A stretch of 64,000 nucleotides of DNA from Prevotella sp. P6B1 (GTDB taxonomy: Bacteria; Bacteroidota; Bacteroidia; Bacteroidales; Bacteroidaceae), in the NCBI RefSeq assembly GCF_000702825.1, contig NZ_JNKF01000016.1, forward strand, positions 62,001 through 126,000. Reading direction: 5' to 3'. The notes under the pieces are model-generated. The model had not been told where the DNA came from, did not search any database, and saw nothing but the letters and a program-made list of their open reading frames with translations. The first letter of the stretch is position 1. Each line of letters starts with the position of its first letter. Shown piece by piece: positions 1 through 9,346 of the stretch. The translations under genes and the position numbers were made by a program.

Positions 1-2051
1 ACCGACTGACAGAGATACAGAACAAGTGGTTCTATCCCGAACGCAAAGAATCGGGAATCCCCGCGTGGATATGGGACCTGATACGTTTTGTAGCCATCAT
101 GTCGGTGGGCGTACTCATCTACTACCTGTTCTTCAAATTCCGCGAGCGCCAGATGACCCGCAAAATCAACGATGAGAACGAACGCCTGTCGCTAATCATC
201 CGCACCAGTAATGTACAGTTCTGTACCTATGATGTAGCCAAGCAGATATTCACCATAATGGACTCGGCAGGCTATCCCGAGAGGAGCTACTCGCTCCTGG
301 AATTCTCGCATCGTTTCGACCCTGTCGATTTCAACATGCTGACCGACGGTCTGCAAACGGTGATCGACGAGAAAGAGCCAACGGTAACCCTGCAACTGAA
401 GGAGTACGACAACGACCTGATTAACAGCAGTAGCTATTCCGCTAACTTGTCGGTACTTCGCCGCGACAAGAACAAGAAACCCAGCGTCATCATCTGCTCG
501 AAGAGCGACAACTCGCAGGAACGTCAGCGTCAGGAGCTCATCAAGGAATCGATGCTGCGCTACCAGTCGCTCTTCACATCGGCCATGGTCGACATGGTGT
601 ACTACGATGCCGACGGCTATATCGTCGATATCAATGCCAAAGCCATGGCAAGCCTGAACCTCGACATAGAAACCATCAAGAAACAGCGCATCTCACTGAA
701 AGATGTACTGGGATTCGATCATCTCGACCTCGACCACTTCGATTATTTCTACAGCACCCAGCTGTTCACATCACCCGACGACAACCGCGTACTCAACAAA
801 CTGCTGAAGCGCGAAAAACTATACTACGAGCTGCAAGTGATGCCCATCCACGATAAAGACGGTAACCGCATCGGCTTCTTCGGCTCCGGACGCAACGTCA
901 CCGAGGTGGCCCACTCGTACAACCAACTGCAGGAAAACACGAAGGAACTGCAGGAGGCACAGAACGAGGTTACCAGCTACATACATAACATCGACTACGT
1001 GCTGTCGGTGGGAGGCGTTAGTCTGGCCAAATACCACCCCGACACCCACACGCTCACCATCTACAGCGAAATCAATAAGGAGAAATACGCGCTGACACAG
1101 ACCAGAGCACTGGCATTCGTCGATGCCGCAAATGAAAATCAGGCCCTGCGCATACTCAACAAGATGGACAACCGACAGGGTGGTAACCTGCTTGCGGAAG
1201 TCAAAACCCGCATCAAGCGTAAAGACCATATACCTCTGCACCTGCAGATTAACTTCATCCCCACCTACAAGGATGATGAGATTGTGGAGTACTTCGGACT
1301 GATACGTGACATCAGCGATATCAAGGCCGTAGAAGAGGAACTGGCAGAGGAGTCGATTAAAGCACAGGAGGTGGAAACGGTGAAGAACGCCTTCCTCCAC
1401 AACATGAGCCACGAAATCCGTACGCCACTCAACACCGTAGTAGGATTCTCGGAACTCTTCGAGATGGATCATAGTCCGGAAGACGAGGCTGTGTTCATCG
1501 AGGAGATCAAGAGCAACTCGGCCTCGCTGCTCAAGCTCATCAACGATATCCTGTTCCTGTCGCGACTCGATGCCGGCATGATCACCATATCGCCGCACCC
1601 CGTCGACTTTGCCAGCGTCTTCGATGGCAGATGCGCATCGGTATGGGACAACAACAAACAGCCTGGTGTGGAATATCACATCCAGAACCCGTACAAACGA
1701 CTGGTACTCGAAATCGATGAGCCCAACATATCGCTCATCATCAACAAGATACTGACCAACGCCATCCAGTATACCACCTCGGGCAGCGTGTTGGCACGCT
1801 ACGAGTACATTGCCGACCGCCTGCTCATATCAGTAGAGGATACCGGCTGCGGTATCAAGCAGGAAAATCTGCCAACCATCTTCGACCGATTCGTGACCGG
1901 TGCCAACAACGGCGCAGGACTGGGACTCAGTATCTGCCACGAACTGGTAGAACACATGGGCGGTAAGATTGAAATCTCATCGACCGAAGGCAAAGGCACC
2001 ACCGTATGGTTCTCAGTACCTTGCAAGATGATTGAAACGGAACGTAAATAA
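1..2051 (+). CDS. Sensor histidine kinase with periplasmic solute-binding domain (5' end outside window)
   Basis: The frame is open from nt 3, so the gene begins before the window; the ATG at 99 is internal. The first visible residues, upstream of that ATG (LTEIQNKWFYPER), match the end of the bacterial type-3 solute-binding domain in the next gene. A TM segment follows (about nt 66-135), then two PAS-like regions and the kinase core: H-box NMSHEIRTPL (His near nt 1410), N-box IINKILTNAIQYT, G1 VEDTGCGI and G2 GAGLGLSI. No receiver domain follows. It should autophosphorylate in response to a small periplasmic ligand. It lies 6 bp upstream of a paralogous kinase, presumably in one operon. Neither ligand nor response regulator can be identified; a partner may lie upstream of the window. 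Confidence 0.88.
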   Translation, partial: RLTEIQNKWFYPERKESGIPAWIWDLIRFVAIMSVGVLIYYLFFKFRERQMTRKINDENERLSLIIRTSNVQFCTYDVAKQIFTIMDSAGYPERSYSLLEFSHRFDPVDFNMLTDGLQTVIDEKEPTVTLQLKEYDNDLINSSSYSANLSVLRRDKNKKPSVIICSKSDNSQERQRQELIKESMLRYQSLFTSAMVDMVYYDADGYIVDINAKAMASLNLDIETIKKQRISLKDVLGFDHLDLDHFDYFYSTQLFTSPDDNRVLNKLLKREKLYYELQVMPIHDKDGNRIGFFGSGRNVTEVAHSYNQLQENTKELQEAQNEVTSYIHNIDYVLSVGGVSLAKYHPDTHTLTIYSEINKEKYALTQTRALAFVDAANENQALRILNKMDNRQGGNLLAEVKTRIKRKDHIPLHLQINFIPTYKDDEIVEYFGLIRDISDIKAVEEELAEESIKAQEVETVKNAFLHNMSHEIRTPLNTVVGFSELFEMDHSPEDEAVFIEEIKSNSASLLKLINDILFLSRLDAGMITISPHPVDFASVFDGRCASVWDNNKQPGVEYHIQNPYKRLVLEIDEPNISLIINKILTNAIQYTTSGSVLARYEYIADRLLISVEDTGCGIKQENLPTIFDRFVTGANNGAGLGLSICHELVEHMGGKIEISSTEGKGTTVWFSVPCKMIETERK

Positions 2052-2057
2052 AATTGT

Positions 2058-4823
2058 ATGACAGACATGATGAACAATAAGATATTGACACTCGCCATCA
2101 TTGGCATGATAGCCTTGAGCCACGCACTGCCTGCCAGGGCCGGCTACATCCGTGAATATTCCGAGGAAAAACCTCTCATCATTATGAGCGACTGGGAATT
2201 TCCGCCTTATGAGTTCAGAAACGACATGGGCGAACCCGACGGTTACAATGTGGAGGTGCTCACCACGATACTCAACAAGTTAGGCATTCCTCATCAGTTT
2301 GTGATGAAGGAATGGTACCTGTGTACCGAAGCATTCGAACGCCACGAGGCCGACCTCATCCACGCCCTGAAGTACAGGTACGACAAGGCACCTTTCGAGT
2401 ACACGCGCAACATGATTACCTATTATAATGTCAGAGCCGTCAGACTCAGGACAACCCGGCCACTGAAACGACTCAGTCAGCTGACCGACAAAGACACCCT
2501 GGCACTGAAGAAGAACGACTATGTTGCACTGAAGATTGCAGAACGGAAAAACAATGTTTTCAAGATAGAATACCACTCGCCAAGAGAGGCACTGATAGGT
2601 ATCCGAAACGGAAAAATCAAGTATTATCTGTGGGGCGAGCGCCCACTACAGATGAAAGTCAAGGAACTGGGCATCGACGCCATCGAGTTCGACGAGACGG
2701 ATATCCCGGCAGGCGAACTCCGTATCATCGGCTACGACAAAGAACTGATAGAAGCCATTGACGATCTGTTTGCACGCATGGAACAATCGGGCGACATCCA
2801 GAAGATACGCGACAAGTGGTTTCACCCGGAGCGCGTACACAACGATGCCTCGCCCATGGCGCTCATCCTACTCATTGCCATCATCGTCATCGTTGTCGTC
2901 GCGCTGATGTTCAGCCGCATGATGCGTATCAAGGTCAAGAAAGCCGTCGTCAAATCGCTCGACATGAATCAGATGATGATTGAGGCCTTGAAATCGGGCA
3001 ACTACTACGTCATCGAGTACGACCTCAAGACACAGATGATGCGCAACAGCTACGGCGACATGCTGCCTCCAGAGGGCATCACCCACGAGGAGTTCATGAA
3101 ACGTCTGCCCGATGCCGAGAAAAAGAACTTCATAGACGCCATGGACCTCATGGCGAAAGGGCACAAGGACCTGGGCTATCTGAAACGCCGTTACAACAAG
3201 GGCACCCTTGAGAATCCTGACTGGCACTTCATCGAGGGCCATGCCGTAGTGCAGTACGAGGACGACAAGCCACGCTATGTGCTCACCTCGTTCAGAGACT
3301 ACACCCATGAAATCATGGAGGAGCGCATGAACGAAGACATCGCCAGCAAATACATGAACATGTTCAACAACGGACTGATTGCCATGTCGTTCTACGACAA
3401 GAACGGCACCCTGATCGACGTGAACCGACGTATGTCTGAACTCTGCGAGTTCGACAAGGAGGGCGAGCAGTTCTTCCGAAAGACGAACCTGTTTGACGTG
3501 GCCTTAATCAAAGGCCAGTACCATCGTGGCGACAAAGAGCACTTCCATGTGTGCCAGCGGATGTTCTACCCGGAGATAGGGGTCTATAAATTCATCGAGC
3601 TAAGGGTGCGCCCCGCCTTCGACGAGAATGGCGAGATGCAGTTCTATATCGTGACCGCCCGCGACCTGACGGCCGAACGCCACCTGTGGCTCGAACAGCA
3701 CAAGCACGACGTGGAGATCCGCAAAGCCACTAACAACATTAAATTCTACGAGCATCAACTTGGTTACCTGCTTGATACCTGTAAGATGTTTGTATGGACA
3801 TTCGACATCAAAGAGGGGCTCATCCACTTCAGCTATAGTGGTCGCAAGACCGACTACACCAAGACATTAGAAGAATTCTATGGAGGCGTTACTGAGGAAT
3901 TCAGTGAAAAAGCACTCAAGGACGCTATGGAGACTATTGCTCAGGCAAAACCATACAATCAGATTATCCACTTCAAGTACACGGTAATCAACCCCAATCC
4001 AGTATGGTATGCCATCAGCGGTGTTCCCAGTTTTGATGAGAACGGACGTGTATATCAATATTTTGGCGTGGCTCGTAACATCGACACCTTGATGGAGGCT
4101 CAGCAGAAACTGAAGGACGAGACCCGGCGTGCAGAAGAGTCGGGTAAGATGAAAGCAGCCTTCCTGGCCAACATGACACACGAGATACGTACTCCACTGA
4201 ATGCCATCGTAGGTTTCAGCGATCTGCTGCCCGTGGTAGAGGAGCGTAACGAGCGCATGGAGTTCATCCGCATTATCCGCAATAACTGCGACATGCTGAT
4301 GCGACTCATCAATGATATCCTTGAGGCATCAAACGTCGGACAGGCATTAGCCATCAAACCCGAGGCTGTCGACTTCGCCAAGGTGTTCGACGACATCTGT
4401 CAGACACTGGCGCAGCGCGTGGACGAGGCTGGCGTGGAGTTTATCAAAGACAATCCTTACGACACCTTCCCGGCTACCCTCGACAAGGGACGTATCCAAC
4501 AGGTGCTCACCAACTTCACCACCAATGCCATCAAGTACACCCATCAGGGACATATCAAGGTGGGCTATCGCGAACAGGATGGCGGTATCTACTTCTACTG
4601 CGAAGACACTGGTGCCGGTATCCCCAAGGATAAGCAGGACGCCGTATTCGAGCGTTTCGTCAAGCTGAACGACTTTGTGCAGGGAACAGGACTTGGCCTC
4701 AGTATCTGTAAGGCCATCGCTGAGCGCAGTAATGGAAAGATCGGTGTCAGCTCTGAAGGCGAAGGCCACGGCTCAACCTTCTGGATGTGGACGCCCAGGA
4801 ACATTACCCCTCCCACCGATTAA
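2058..4823 (+). CDS. Sensor histidine kinase with signal peptide and periplasmic solute-binding domain
   Basis: 921 residues. A signal peptide (cleavage near PARA-G) precedes a type-3 solute-binding domain (WEFPPYEF and GEPDGYNVEV are typical), about residues 35-255. A TM helix follows (about 270-288), then PAS-type regions and HisKA/HATPase. The H-box NMTHEIRTPL has its His near residue 707; G1 is CEDTGAGI and G2 is GTGLGLSI. The architecture resembles BvgS-type sensors but lacks receiver and HPt domains. It is a paralogue of the preceding gene along its whole length, so the pair looks like a tandem duplication that may have diverged in ligand. Two start codons (2058, 2070) are possible; 2058 is used because it lies just after the preceding stop. 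A strong terminator follows. Confidence 0.9.
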   Translation: MTDMMNNKILTLAIIGMIALSHALPARAGYIREYSEEKPLIIMSDWEFPPYEFRNDMGEPDGYNVEVLTTILNKLGIPHQFVMKEWYLCTEAFERHEADLIHALKYRYDKAPFEYTRNMITYYNVRAVRLRTTRPLKRLSQLTDKDTLALKKNDYVALKIAERKNNVFKIEYHSPREALIGIRNGKIKYYLWGERPLQMKVKELGIDAIEFDETDIPAGELRIIGYDKELIEAIDDLFARMEQSGDIQKIRDKWFHPERVHNDASPMALILLIAIIVIVVVALMFSRMMRIKVKKAVVKSLDMNQMMIEALKSGNYYVIEYDLKTQMMRNSYGDMLPPEGITHEEFMKRLPDAEKKNFIDAMDLMAKGHKDLGYLKRRYNKGTLENPDWHFIEGHAVVQYEDDKPRYVLTSFRDYTHEIMEERMNEDIASKYMNMFNNGLIAMSFYDKNGTLIDVNRRMSELCEFDKEGEQFFRKTNLFDVALIKGQYHRGDKEHFHVCQRMFYPEIGVYKFIELRVRPAFDENGEMQFYIVTARDLTAERHLWLEQHKHDVEIRKATNNIKFYEHQLGYLLDTCKMFVWTFDIKEGLIHFSYSGRKTDYTKTLEEFYGGVTEEFSEKALKDAMETIAQAKPYNQIIHFKYTVINPNPVWYAISGVPSFDENGRVYQYFGVARNIDTLMEAQQKLKDETRRAEESGKMKAAFLANMTHEIRTPLNAIVGFSDLLPVVEERNERMEFIRIIRNNCDMLMRLINDILEASNVGQALAIKPEAVDFAKVFDDICQTLAQRVDEAGVEFIKDNPYDTFPATLDKGRIQQVLTNFTTNAIKYTHQGHIKVGYREQDGGIYFYCEDTGAGIPKDKQDAVFERFVKLNDFVQGTGLGLSICKAIAERSNGKIGVSSEGEGHGSTFWMWTPRNITPPTD

Positions 4824-4833
4824 AAACAAAAAA

Positions 4834-4857
4834 CCCTCGCAACTGCGAGGGCTTTTT
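4834..4857. terminator. Bidirectional intrinsic terminator between kinase operon and nhaD
   Basis: A 7-bp GC-rich stem (CCCTCGC/GCGAGGG, tetraloop AACT) with an A-tract on the left and a T-tract on the right works for both convergent genes. Confidence 0.9.
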
Positions 4858-4873
4858 ATTTGAATGATACGGG

Positions 4874-6205
4874 TTAGAAGAACAACAGGCGCTCCAGCCA
4901 GTAAACCACAATACCTGCCAGATAGCCCGCAAAAGCCACCCAGGTAATCTTCTTCATATACCAGCCAAAGGTAATCTTCTCCAAGCCCATCACTACCACG
5001 CCAGCAGCCGAGCCGATAATCAGCATCGAACCACCCACACCAGCACAGTAAGCCAGCAACTGCCAGAAGATACCATCGACAGCCATATCGCCGGCAGCAG
5101 CCACGGGATACATACCCATGCAACCGGCAACCAGAGGCACATTGTCGACAATCGATGACAGCACACCGATAATACCCGTTACAAGGAAATGGTTACCTTC
5201 GAAAGTTGTATCGAGCCAACCGCCCAACAGAGCCAACACTCCAATCTCCTGTAGCACAGCTACAGCCATCAGGATGCCCAAGAAGAACATAATGGTAGAG
5301 AGGTCAATCCTCGACAGCAGGTCGCTCACACGCTTTGCCATAGTGTCGTCCTCCGATGTATTGTAGTGGAATATCTCTGTTACCGTCCAGAGTAAACCCA
5401 GCACGAGGAGGATACCCATAAACGGAGGCAGATGAGTAATAGTCTTGAAAATGGGCACGAAGCACAAGCCGCCAACACCCAACCAGAAGATAATGTCGCG
5501 CTGCGACTGGGTGAACATACTGACATCGGCTTTAGGCAGATTCTGCTCCTTATCGAACTTGCCCTTGAGCTGATACTGCAGGATAAAGGCAGGCACCAGC
5601 ATCGAAACAAGTGAAGGGATGAAGATTTCGGTCAGCACACCCTGCGTAGTGATCACACCCTTGATCCAAAGCATGATGGTAGTCACATCACCTATTGGCG
5701 AGAATGCGCCACCAGAGTTGGCCGAAATAACTACCAGTGCAGCATAAATCAGACGGTCGCCACGACTCTGTACTAACTTGCGCAGCACCATGATCATCAC
5801 AATCGAGGTAGTCAGATTGTCGAGAATAGCCGACAGGAAGAAGGTCATAAAGGCCATTCGCCACATCAGTTTACGCTTAGAACGCGTCTTCAGCGTATCT
5901 CTCACAAAGTTGAAACCGCCGTTGCTATCCACAATCTCTACGATGGTCATGGCACCCATCAGGAAGAACAACGTGCCAGCGGCATCGCCCAAATGATGCT
6001 CAATAACCTCTGGGATATGATGAAACACATCACCACCCAAAATAGAGGGATAATACTGCATGGGATCAAGCATGAGCAGCGTCCAGCACAGCACACACAT
6101 CAGCAGCGCGATAGCCGCCTTATTCACTTTTGTCAGGCCCTCGAGCGCTATACAAAGATAGCCGATACAGAACACTGTGACAATCAGAATTGTTAATGTA
6201 GACAT
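4874..6205 (-). CDS. nhaD: Sodium:proton antiporter, NhaD family
   Basis: 443 residues, very hydrophobic, with about a dozen predicted TM segments. It has the NhaD/ion-transporter (IT superfamily) layout: an N-terminal helix, a hydrophilic loop, and conserved stretches such as FFLSAILDNLTTSIVM and SANSGGAFSPIGDVTT. Family members exchange Na+ or Li+ for H+ across the inner membrane. The ATG at 6205 follows a well-formed promoter with a leader of about 40 nt. It is a single-gene unit, divergent from the 6334 gene and convergent with the kinase operon. The family call is firm; ion preference is inferred from the family. Confidence 0.9.
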   Translation of the reverse strand: MSTLTILIVTVFCIGYLCIALEGLTKVNKAAIALLMCVLCWTLLMLDPMQYYPSILGGDVFHHIPEVIEHHLGDAAGTLFFLMGAMTIVEIVDSNGGFNFVRDTLKTRSKRKLMWRMAFMTFFLSAILDNLTTSIVMIMVLRKLVQSRGDRLIYAALVVISANSGGAFSPIGDVTTIMLWIKGVITTQGVLTEIFIPSLVSMLVPAFILQYQLKGKFDKEQNLPKADVSMFTQSQRDIIFWLGVGGLCFVPIFKTITHLPPFMGILLVLGLLWTVTEIFHYNTSEDDTMAKRVSDLLSRIDLSTIMFFLGILMAVAVLQEIGVLALLGGWLDTTFEGNHFLVTGIIGVLSSIVDNVPLVAGCMGMYPVAAAGDMAVDGIFWQLLAYCAGVGGSMLIIGSAAGVVVMGLEKITFGWYMKKITWVAFAGYLAGIVVYWLERLLFF

Positions 6206-6247
6206 TTGATTTTGATACTTTTGTTATTAATTGTTGAATTTTGCCTG

Positions 6248-6279
6248 CAAAGGTACGAATAAGAAAGTAGAAAACCAAA
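6248..6279 (-). promoter_or_regulatory. nhaD promoter
   Basis: On the minus strand: TTTG (6276-6279), exactly 20 nt, TACCTTTG (6248-6255). This is a perfect match to the Bacteroidota -33/-7 consensus. Confidence 0.85.
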
Positions 6280-6293
6280 TAAAAGTAGAAAAG

Positions 6294-6325
6294 TTTGCTG
6301 CTTAGCAAAAAAGTTTGTATATTTG
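6294..6325 (+). promoter_or_regulatory. Promoter of the 6334 gene-carboxynorspermidine dehydrogenase-recA operon
   Basis: TTTG (6294-6297), 20 nt, TATATTTG (6318-6325). The start codon at 6334 is only 8 nt past the -7 box, so the mRNA is probably leaderless. This also excludes the in-frame ATG at 6295, which lies inside the promoter. Confidence 0.85.
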
Positions 6326-6333
6326 CAGTCCAT

Positions 6334-6939
6334 ATGAACAACGAACTAAATAAAGAAGTTAAATGGAGTGAAAACGTGGTACTGGCAGATGCTGACTACG
6401 TTGACTCCGTGGCGTTTAATCTCATTGTAAACTTCGAGCGCATGATTGGCCGACGCATTCCGCAGGCCGATATCGCCAAATGGCTGGACTGCATTGCTCT
6501 CGATGGAGGCATCAGAGATGGCGAAAACGAAATACAGGTCATTCTGATTCACCAGAAGAACAAACAGCAGATGGACAATTTTGTGCCAGGCAACTACCAG
6601 AACGACCTGAGTTCCAAGGCCTTCAAGGACCATCTGGGCGAGTTCACCATCAATGCCTATCACACGGAAGGATTTGCCAAGACTGGCGATTTCTTCAATG
6701 AGGTGCTGGAACTTGTGTGTGCTCAAAAGGACATCAAGCGTCTGATGGTGATTCCCAATGCCGAAGATACTCCTATATATAATAAGGTACGCGAGACACT
6801 TCGCAAGGCCGACAACGATGATAAGCGCATCACCGTCTTCACCATGCAACCAACTGTCGGAGGCAATTTCCGACAGGAAATACTGGGCTACTCGCTAATG
6901 GCAGCATTAGGCATCAAGGCCGATGAGATAAAGGATTAA
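6334..6939 (+). CDS. Conserved Bacteroidales protein of unknown function (DUF6621-like)
   Basis: 201 residues from the ATG at 6334, soluble, with no signal peptide or TM segment. It resembles the DUF6621 family of Bacteroidales, which has no known function; this name is from memory and unverified. Visible blocks include VDSVAFNLIVNFERMIGRRIPQ and a C-terminal GNFRQEILGYSL. It is the first gene of an apparent operon with a saccharopine-dehydrogenase-family enzyme (26 bp downstream) and recA. Starting upstream at 6295 would add 13 residues encoded by promoter DNA and is rejected. No function can be proposed from sequence alone. Confidence 0.8.
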   Translation: MNNELNKEVKWSENVVLADADYVDSVAFNLIVNFERMIGRRIPQADIAKWLDCIALDGGIRDGENEIQVILIHQKNKQQMDNFVPGNYQNDLSSKAFKDHLGEFTINAYHTEGFAKTGDFFNEVLELVCAQKDIKRLMVIPNAEDTPIYNKVRETLRKADNDDKRITVFTMQPTVGGNFRQEILGYSLMAALGIKADEIKD

Positions 6940-6965
6940 GGATTAAAATTTAAATAATATAGACT

Positions 6966-8204
6966 ATGGCAAAAGTATTAATGATTGGCGCAGGTGGCGT
7001 GGCCACCGTTGCAGCGTTTAAGATCGCTCAGAATGCTGACGTGTTTACAGAGTTTATGATTGCTAGTCGCCGTAAGGCTAAGTGTGATAAGATTGTGGCT
7101 GACATCCACAAGGCAGGATATAATATGGACATCAAAACCGCTCAGGTGGATGCCGACGATGTAGAGCAGCTCAAGGCACTCTTCAACGACTTCAAGCCAG
7201 AGCTGGTCATCAACCTGGCCCTGCCCTATCAGGACCTGACCATCATGGATGCCTGCTTGGCATGCGGTTGCAACTATCTGGACACAGCCAACTACGAGCC
7301 CAAGGACGAGGCTCATTTTGAGTACTCATGGCAGTGGGCTTATCGCGAGCGCTTTGAGAAGGCTGGACTGACAGCCATTTTGGGTTGTGGTTTCGACCCA
7401 GGTGTAACTTCTATCTACACCGCTTATGCTGCCAAGCACCACTTCAAGGAGATTCAGTATCTGGATATTGTTGACTGTAACGCTGGCGACCATCATAAGG
7501 CTTTCGCTACCAACTTCAACCCAGAGATCAACATCCGCGAGATCACCCAGAAGGGACTGTATTGGGAAGACGGCAAGTGGGTTGAGACCGAGCCTCTGGA
7601 GATTCACAAGGACCTTACTTATCCAGAGATTGGCCCTCGCGACAGCTATCTGCTGCACCACGAGGAAATCGAGAGTCTGGTTATCAACTACCCCACCATC
7701 AAGCGTGCCCGTTTCTGGATGACCTTTGGTCAGCAGTACCTGAAGCACCTCGAAGTGATTCAGAACATCGGCATGAGCCGTATCGACGAGGTAGAGTACG
7801 AGGCACCATTGGCCGATGGTACTGGTACTGCCAAGGTAAAGATTGTACCTCTGCAGTTCCTCAAGGCTGTGCTGCCTAACCCACAAGATCTGGGCGAGAA
7901 CTACGAGGGTCAGACTTCTATTGGCTGCCGCATCCGTGGTATCGGCAACGATGGCAAGGAGCACACCTACTATGTTTACAACAACTGCTCACACCGTGCT
8001 GCCTACGAGGAGACTGGCATGCAGGGCGTATCATATACCACTGGTGTACCGGCCATGATAGGTGCCATGATGTTCTGCAAGGGACTCTGGAACACTCCTG
8101 GCGTTCACAACGTCGAGGAGTTCGATCCCGATCCATTTATGGAGCAGCTCAACAAGCAGGGCCTGCCTTGGCACGAGATTCACGACGGAGATCTTGAACT
8201 CTAA
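6966..8204 (+). CDS. Saccharopine dehydrogenase family protein, probably carboxynorspermidine/carboxyspermidine dehydrogenase
   Basis: 412 residues. The N-terminal Rossmann motif is VLMIGAGGVATVAAFKIA, followed by a saccharopine-dehydrogenase catalytic region (LGCGFDPGVTSIYTAYAA) and a C-terminal HNVEEFDPDPFME typical of the short bacterial enzymes. In gut Bacteroides this family makes carboxyspermidine from putrescine and aspartate semialdehyde with NADPH, before decarboxylation to spermidine. The decarboxylase is not in the window, but asd, which makes the aldehyde, lies about 29 kb away. It is 26 bp after the preceding gene and 30 bp before recA, so probably co-transcribed. Lysine-type saccharopine dehydrogenase is less likely from the length and C-terminus. 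Confidence 0.82.
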   Translation: MAKVLMIGAGGVATVAAFKIAQNADVFTEFMIASRRKAKCDKIVADIHKAGYNMDIKTAQVDADDVEQLKALFNDFKPELVINLALPYQDLTIMDACLACGCNYLDTANYEPKDEAHFEYSWQWAYRERFEKAGLTAILGCGFDPGVTSIYTAYAAKHHFKEIQYLDIVDCNAGDHHKAFATNFNPEINIREITQKGLYWEDGKWVETEPLEIHKDLTYPEIGPRDSYLLHHEEIESLVINYPTIKRARFWMTFGQQYLKHLEVIQNIGMSRIDEVEYEAPLADGTGTAKVKIVPLQFLKAVLPNPQDLGENYEGQTSIGCRIRGIGNDGKEHTYYVYNNCSHRAAYEETGMQGVSYTTGVPAMIGAMMFCKGLWNTPGVHNVEEFDPDPFMEQLNKQGLPWHEIHDGDLEL

Positions 8205-8234
8205 TCAATAAACCTACAATTACGATTAAAAACT

Positions 8235-9254
8235 ATGGCAAAAGAAAAAGAAGAGGCCTTGACGCCTCAGCAGGAAAAAATGAAGGCGCTTCAGGCTGCT
8301 ATGTCGAAAATTGAGAAAGACTATGGCAAAGGCTCGATTATGCGCATGGGTGATGAACAGGTAGAGAATGTGGAAGTGATTCCCACCGGTTCTATCAGTC
8401 TTAACGCAGCACTTGGCGTAGGCGGCTATCCTAAAGGGCGCATCATCGAGATTTATGGTCCAGAATCGTCAGGTAAGACAACACTGGCCATTCACGCTAT
8501 CGCTGAAGCTCAGAAAGCTGGCGGCATTGCGGCATTCATCGATGCCGAGCATGCATTCGACCGTTTCTATGCAGCCAACTTGGGTGTAGACATAGATAAC
8601 CTCTACATCTCACAACCCGACAATGGTGAGCAGGCACTCGAGATTGCCGATCAGCTGATTCGCTCAAGCGCTATCGACATCATCGTCATCGACTCTGTGG
8701 CAGCCTTGACTCCAAAGAAAGAAATCGAGGGTGACATGGGTGACTCTGCTGTAGGACTGCAGGCCCGCCTGATGAGTCAGGCGCTCCGTAAGCTCACCGC
8801 TACCATCTCGAAGACCAACACCACTTGTATCTTCATCAACCAGTTGCGTGAGAAGATTGGCGTAATGTTCGGCAACCCAGAGACCACTACTGGTGGTAAT
8901 GCCCTGAAGTTCTATGCTTCAGTACGTATCGACATCCGCAAGTCACAAACCTTGAAGGATGGCGACACCCCTATTGGCAATCAGGTCAAAGTGAAGATTG
9001 TCAAGAACAAGGTAGCTCCTCCATTCCGCAAGGCCGAATTCGAAATCATGTTCGGAGAGGGAATCTCAAAGATTGGTGAGATTGTCGACTTGGGTGTTGA
9101 GTACGACATCATCAAGAAGAGCGGCTCATGGTTCAGCTATGGCGAATCGAAACTGGCTCAGGGGCGCGATGCCGTCAAAGCCGTGCTCAAGGACAACCCA
9201 GAACTCTGCGACGAACTCGAAGCAAAAATCATGGAAGCAATCTCTGACAAGTAA
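8235..9254 (+). CDS. recA: Recombinase A
   Basis: 339 residues. It contains the RecA Walker A motif GPESSGKT (about residues 75-82), [10 protein letters not shown], the Walker B region [12 protein letters not shown], and the L2 loop with [22 protein letters not shown]. RecA forms filaments on single-stranded DNA and drives recombination and repair. The ATG at 8235 gives the usual N-terminus. No recA promoter of its own and no SOS box could be seen in the 30 bp upstream, so expression probably depends on the operon promoter at 6294. A terminator follows. Confidence 0.98.
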   Translation: MAKEKEEALTPQQEKMKALQAAMSKIEKDYGKGSIMRMGDEQVENVEVIPTGSISLNAALGVGGYPKGRIIEIYGPESSGKTTLAIHAIAEAQKAGGIAAFIDAEHAFDRFYAANLGVDIDNLYISQPDNGEQALEIADQLIRSSAIDIIVIDSVAALTPKKEIEGDMGDSAVGLQARLMSQALRKLTATISKTNTTCIFINQLREKIGVMFGNPETTTGGNALKFYASVRIDIRKSQTLKDGDTPIGNQVKVKIVKNKVAPPFRKAEFEIMFGEGISKIGEIVDLGVEYDIIKKSGSWFSYGESKLAQGRDAVKAVLKDNPELCDELEAKIMEAISDK

Positions 9255-9290
9255 TGAATCCATATCCCTGCCACCTGGTAAGGTATCAGC

Positions 9291-9328
9291 AATAAGAAAT
9301 CCCAGCCAATTCGGCTGGGATTCTTATT
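9291..9328. terminator. Bidirectional terminator between recA and the convergent secreted-protein gene
   Basis: A 16-bp stem (AATAAGA, ATCCCAGCC and complements) with one bulged A and a short AATTC-type loop. It is suited to both convergent genes. Confidence 0.85.
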
Positions 9329-9346
9329 TGGTCTTATCAATACTCT

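Noticed and set aside
819..1679. 286-codon open frame opposite the first kinase gene
   Set aside because: It is a shadow of the kinase frame: no promoter, no recognisable protein features, and the opposite strand has clear kinase motifs. Similar antisense frames opposite dnaK, SusC and ftsH were rejected on the same grounds.
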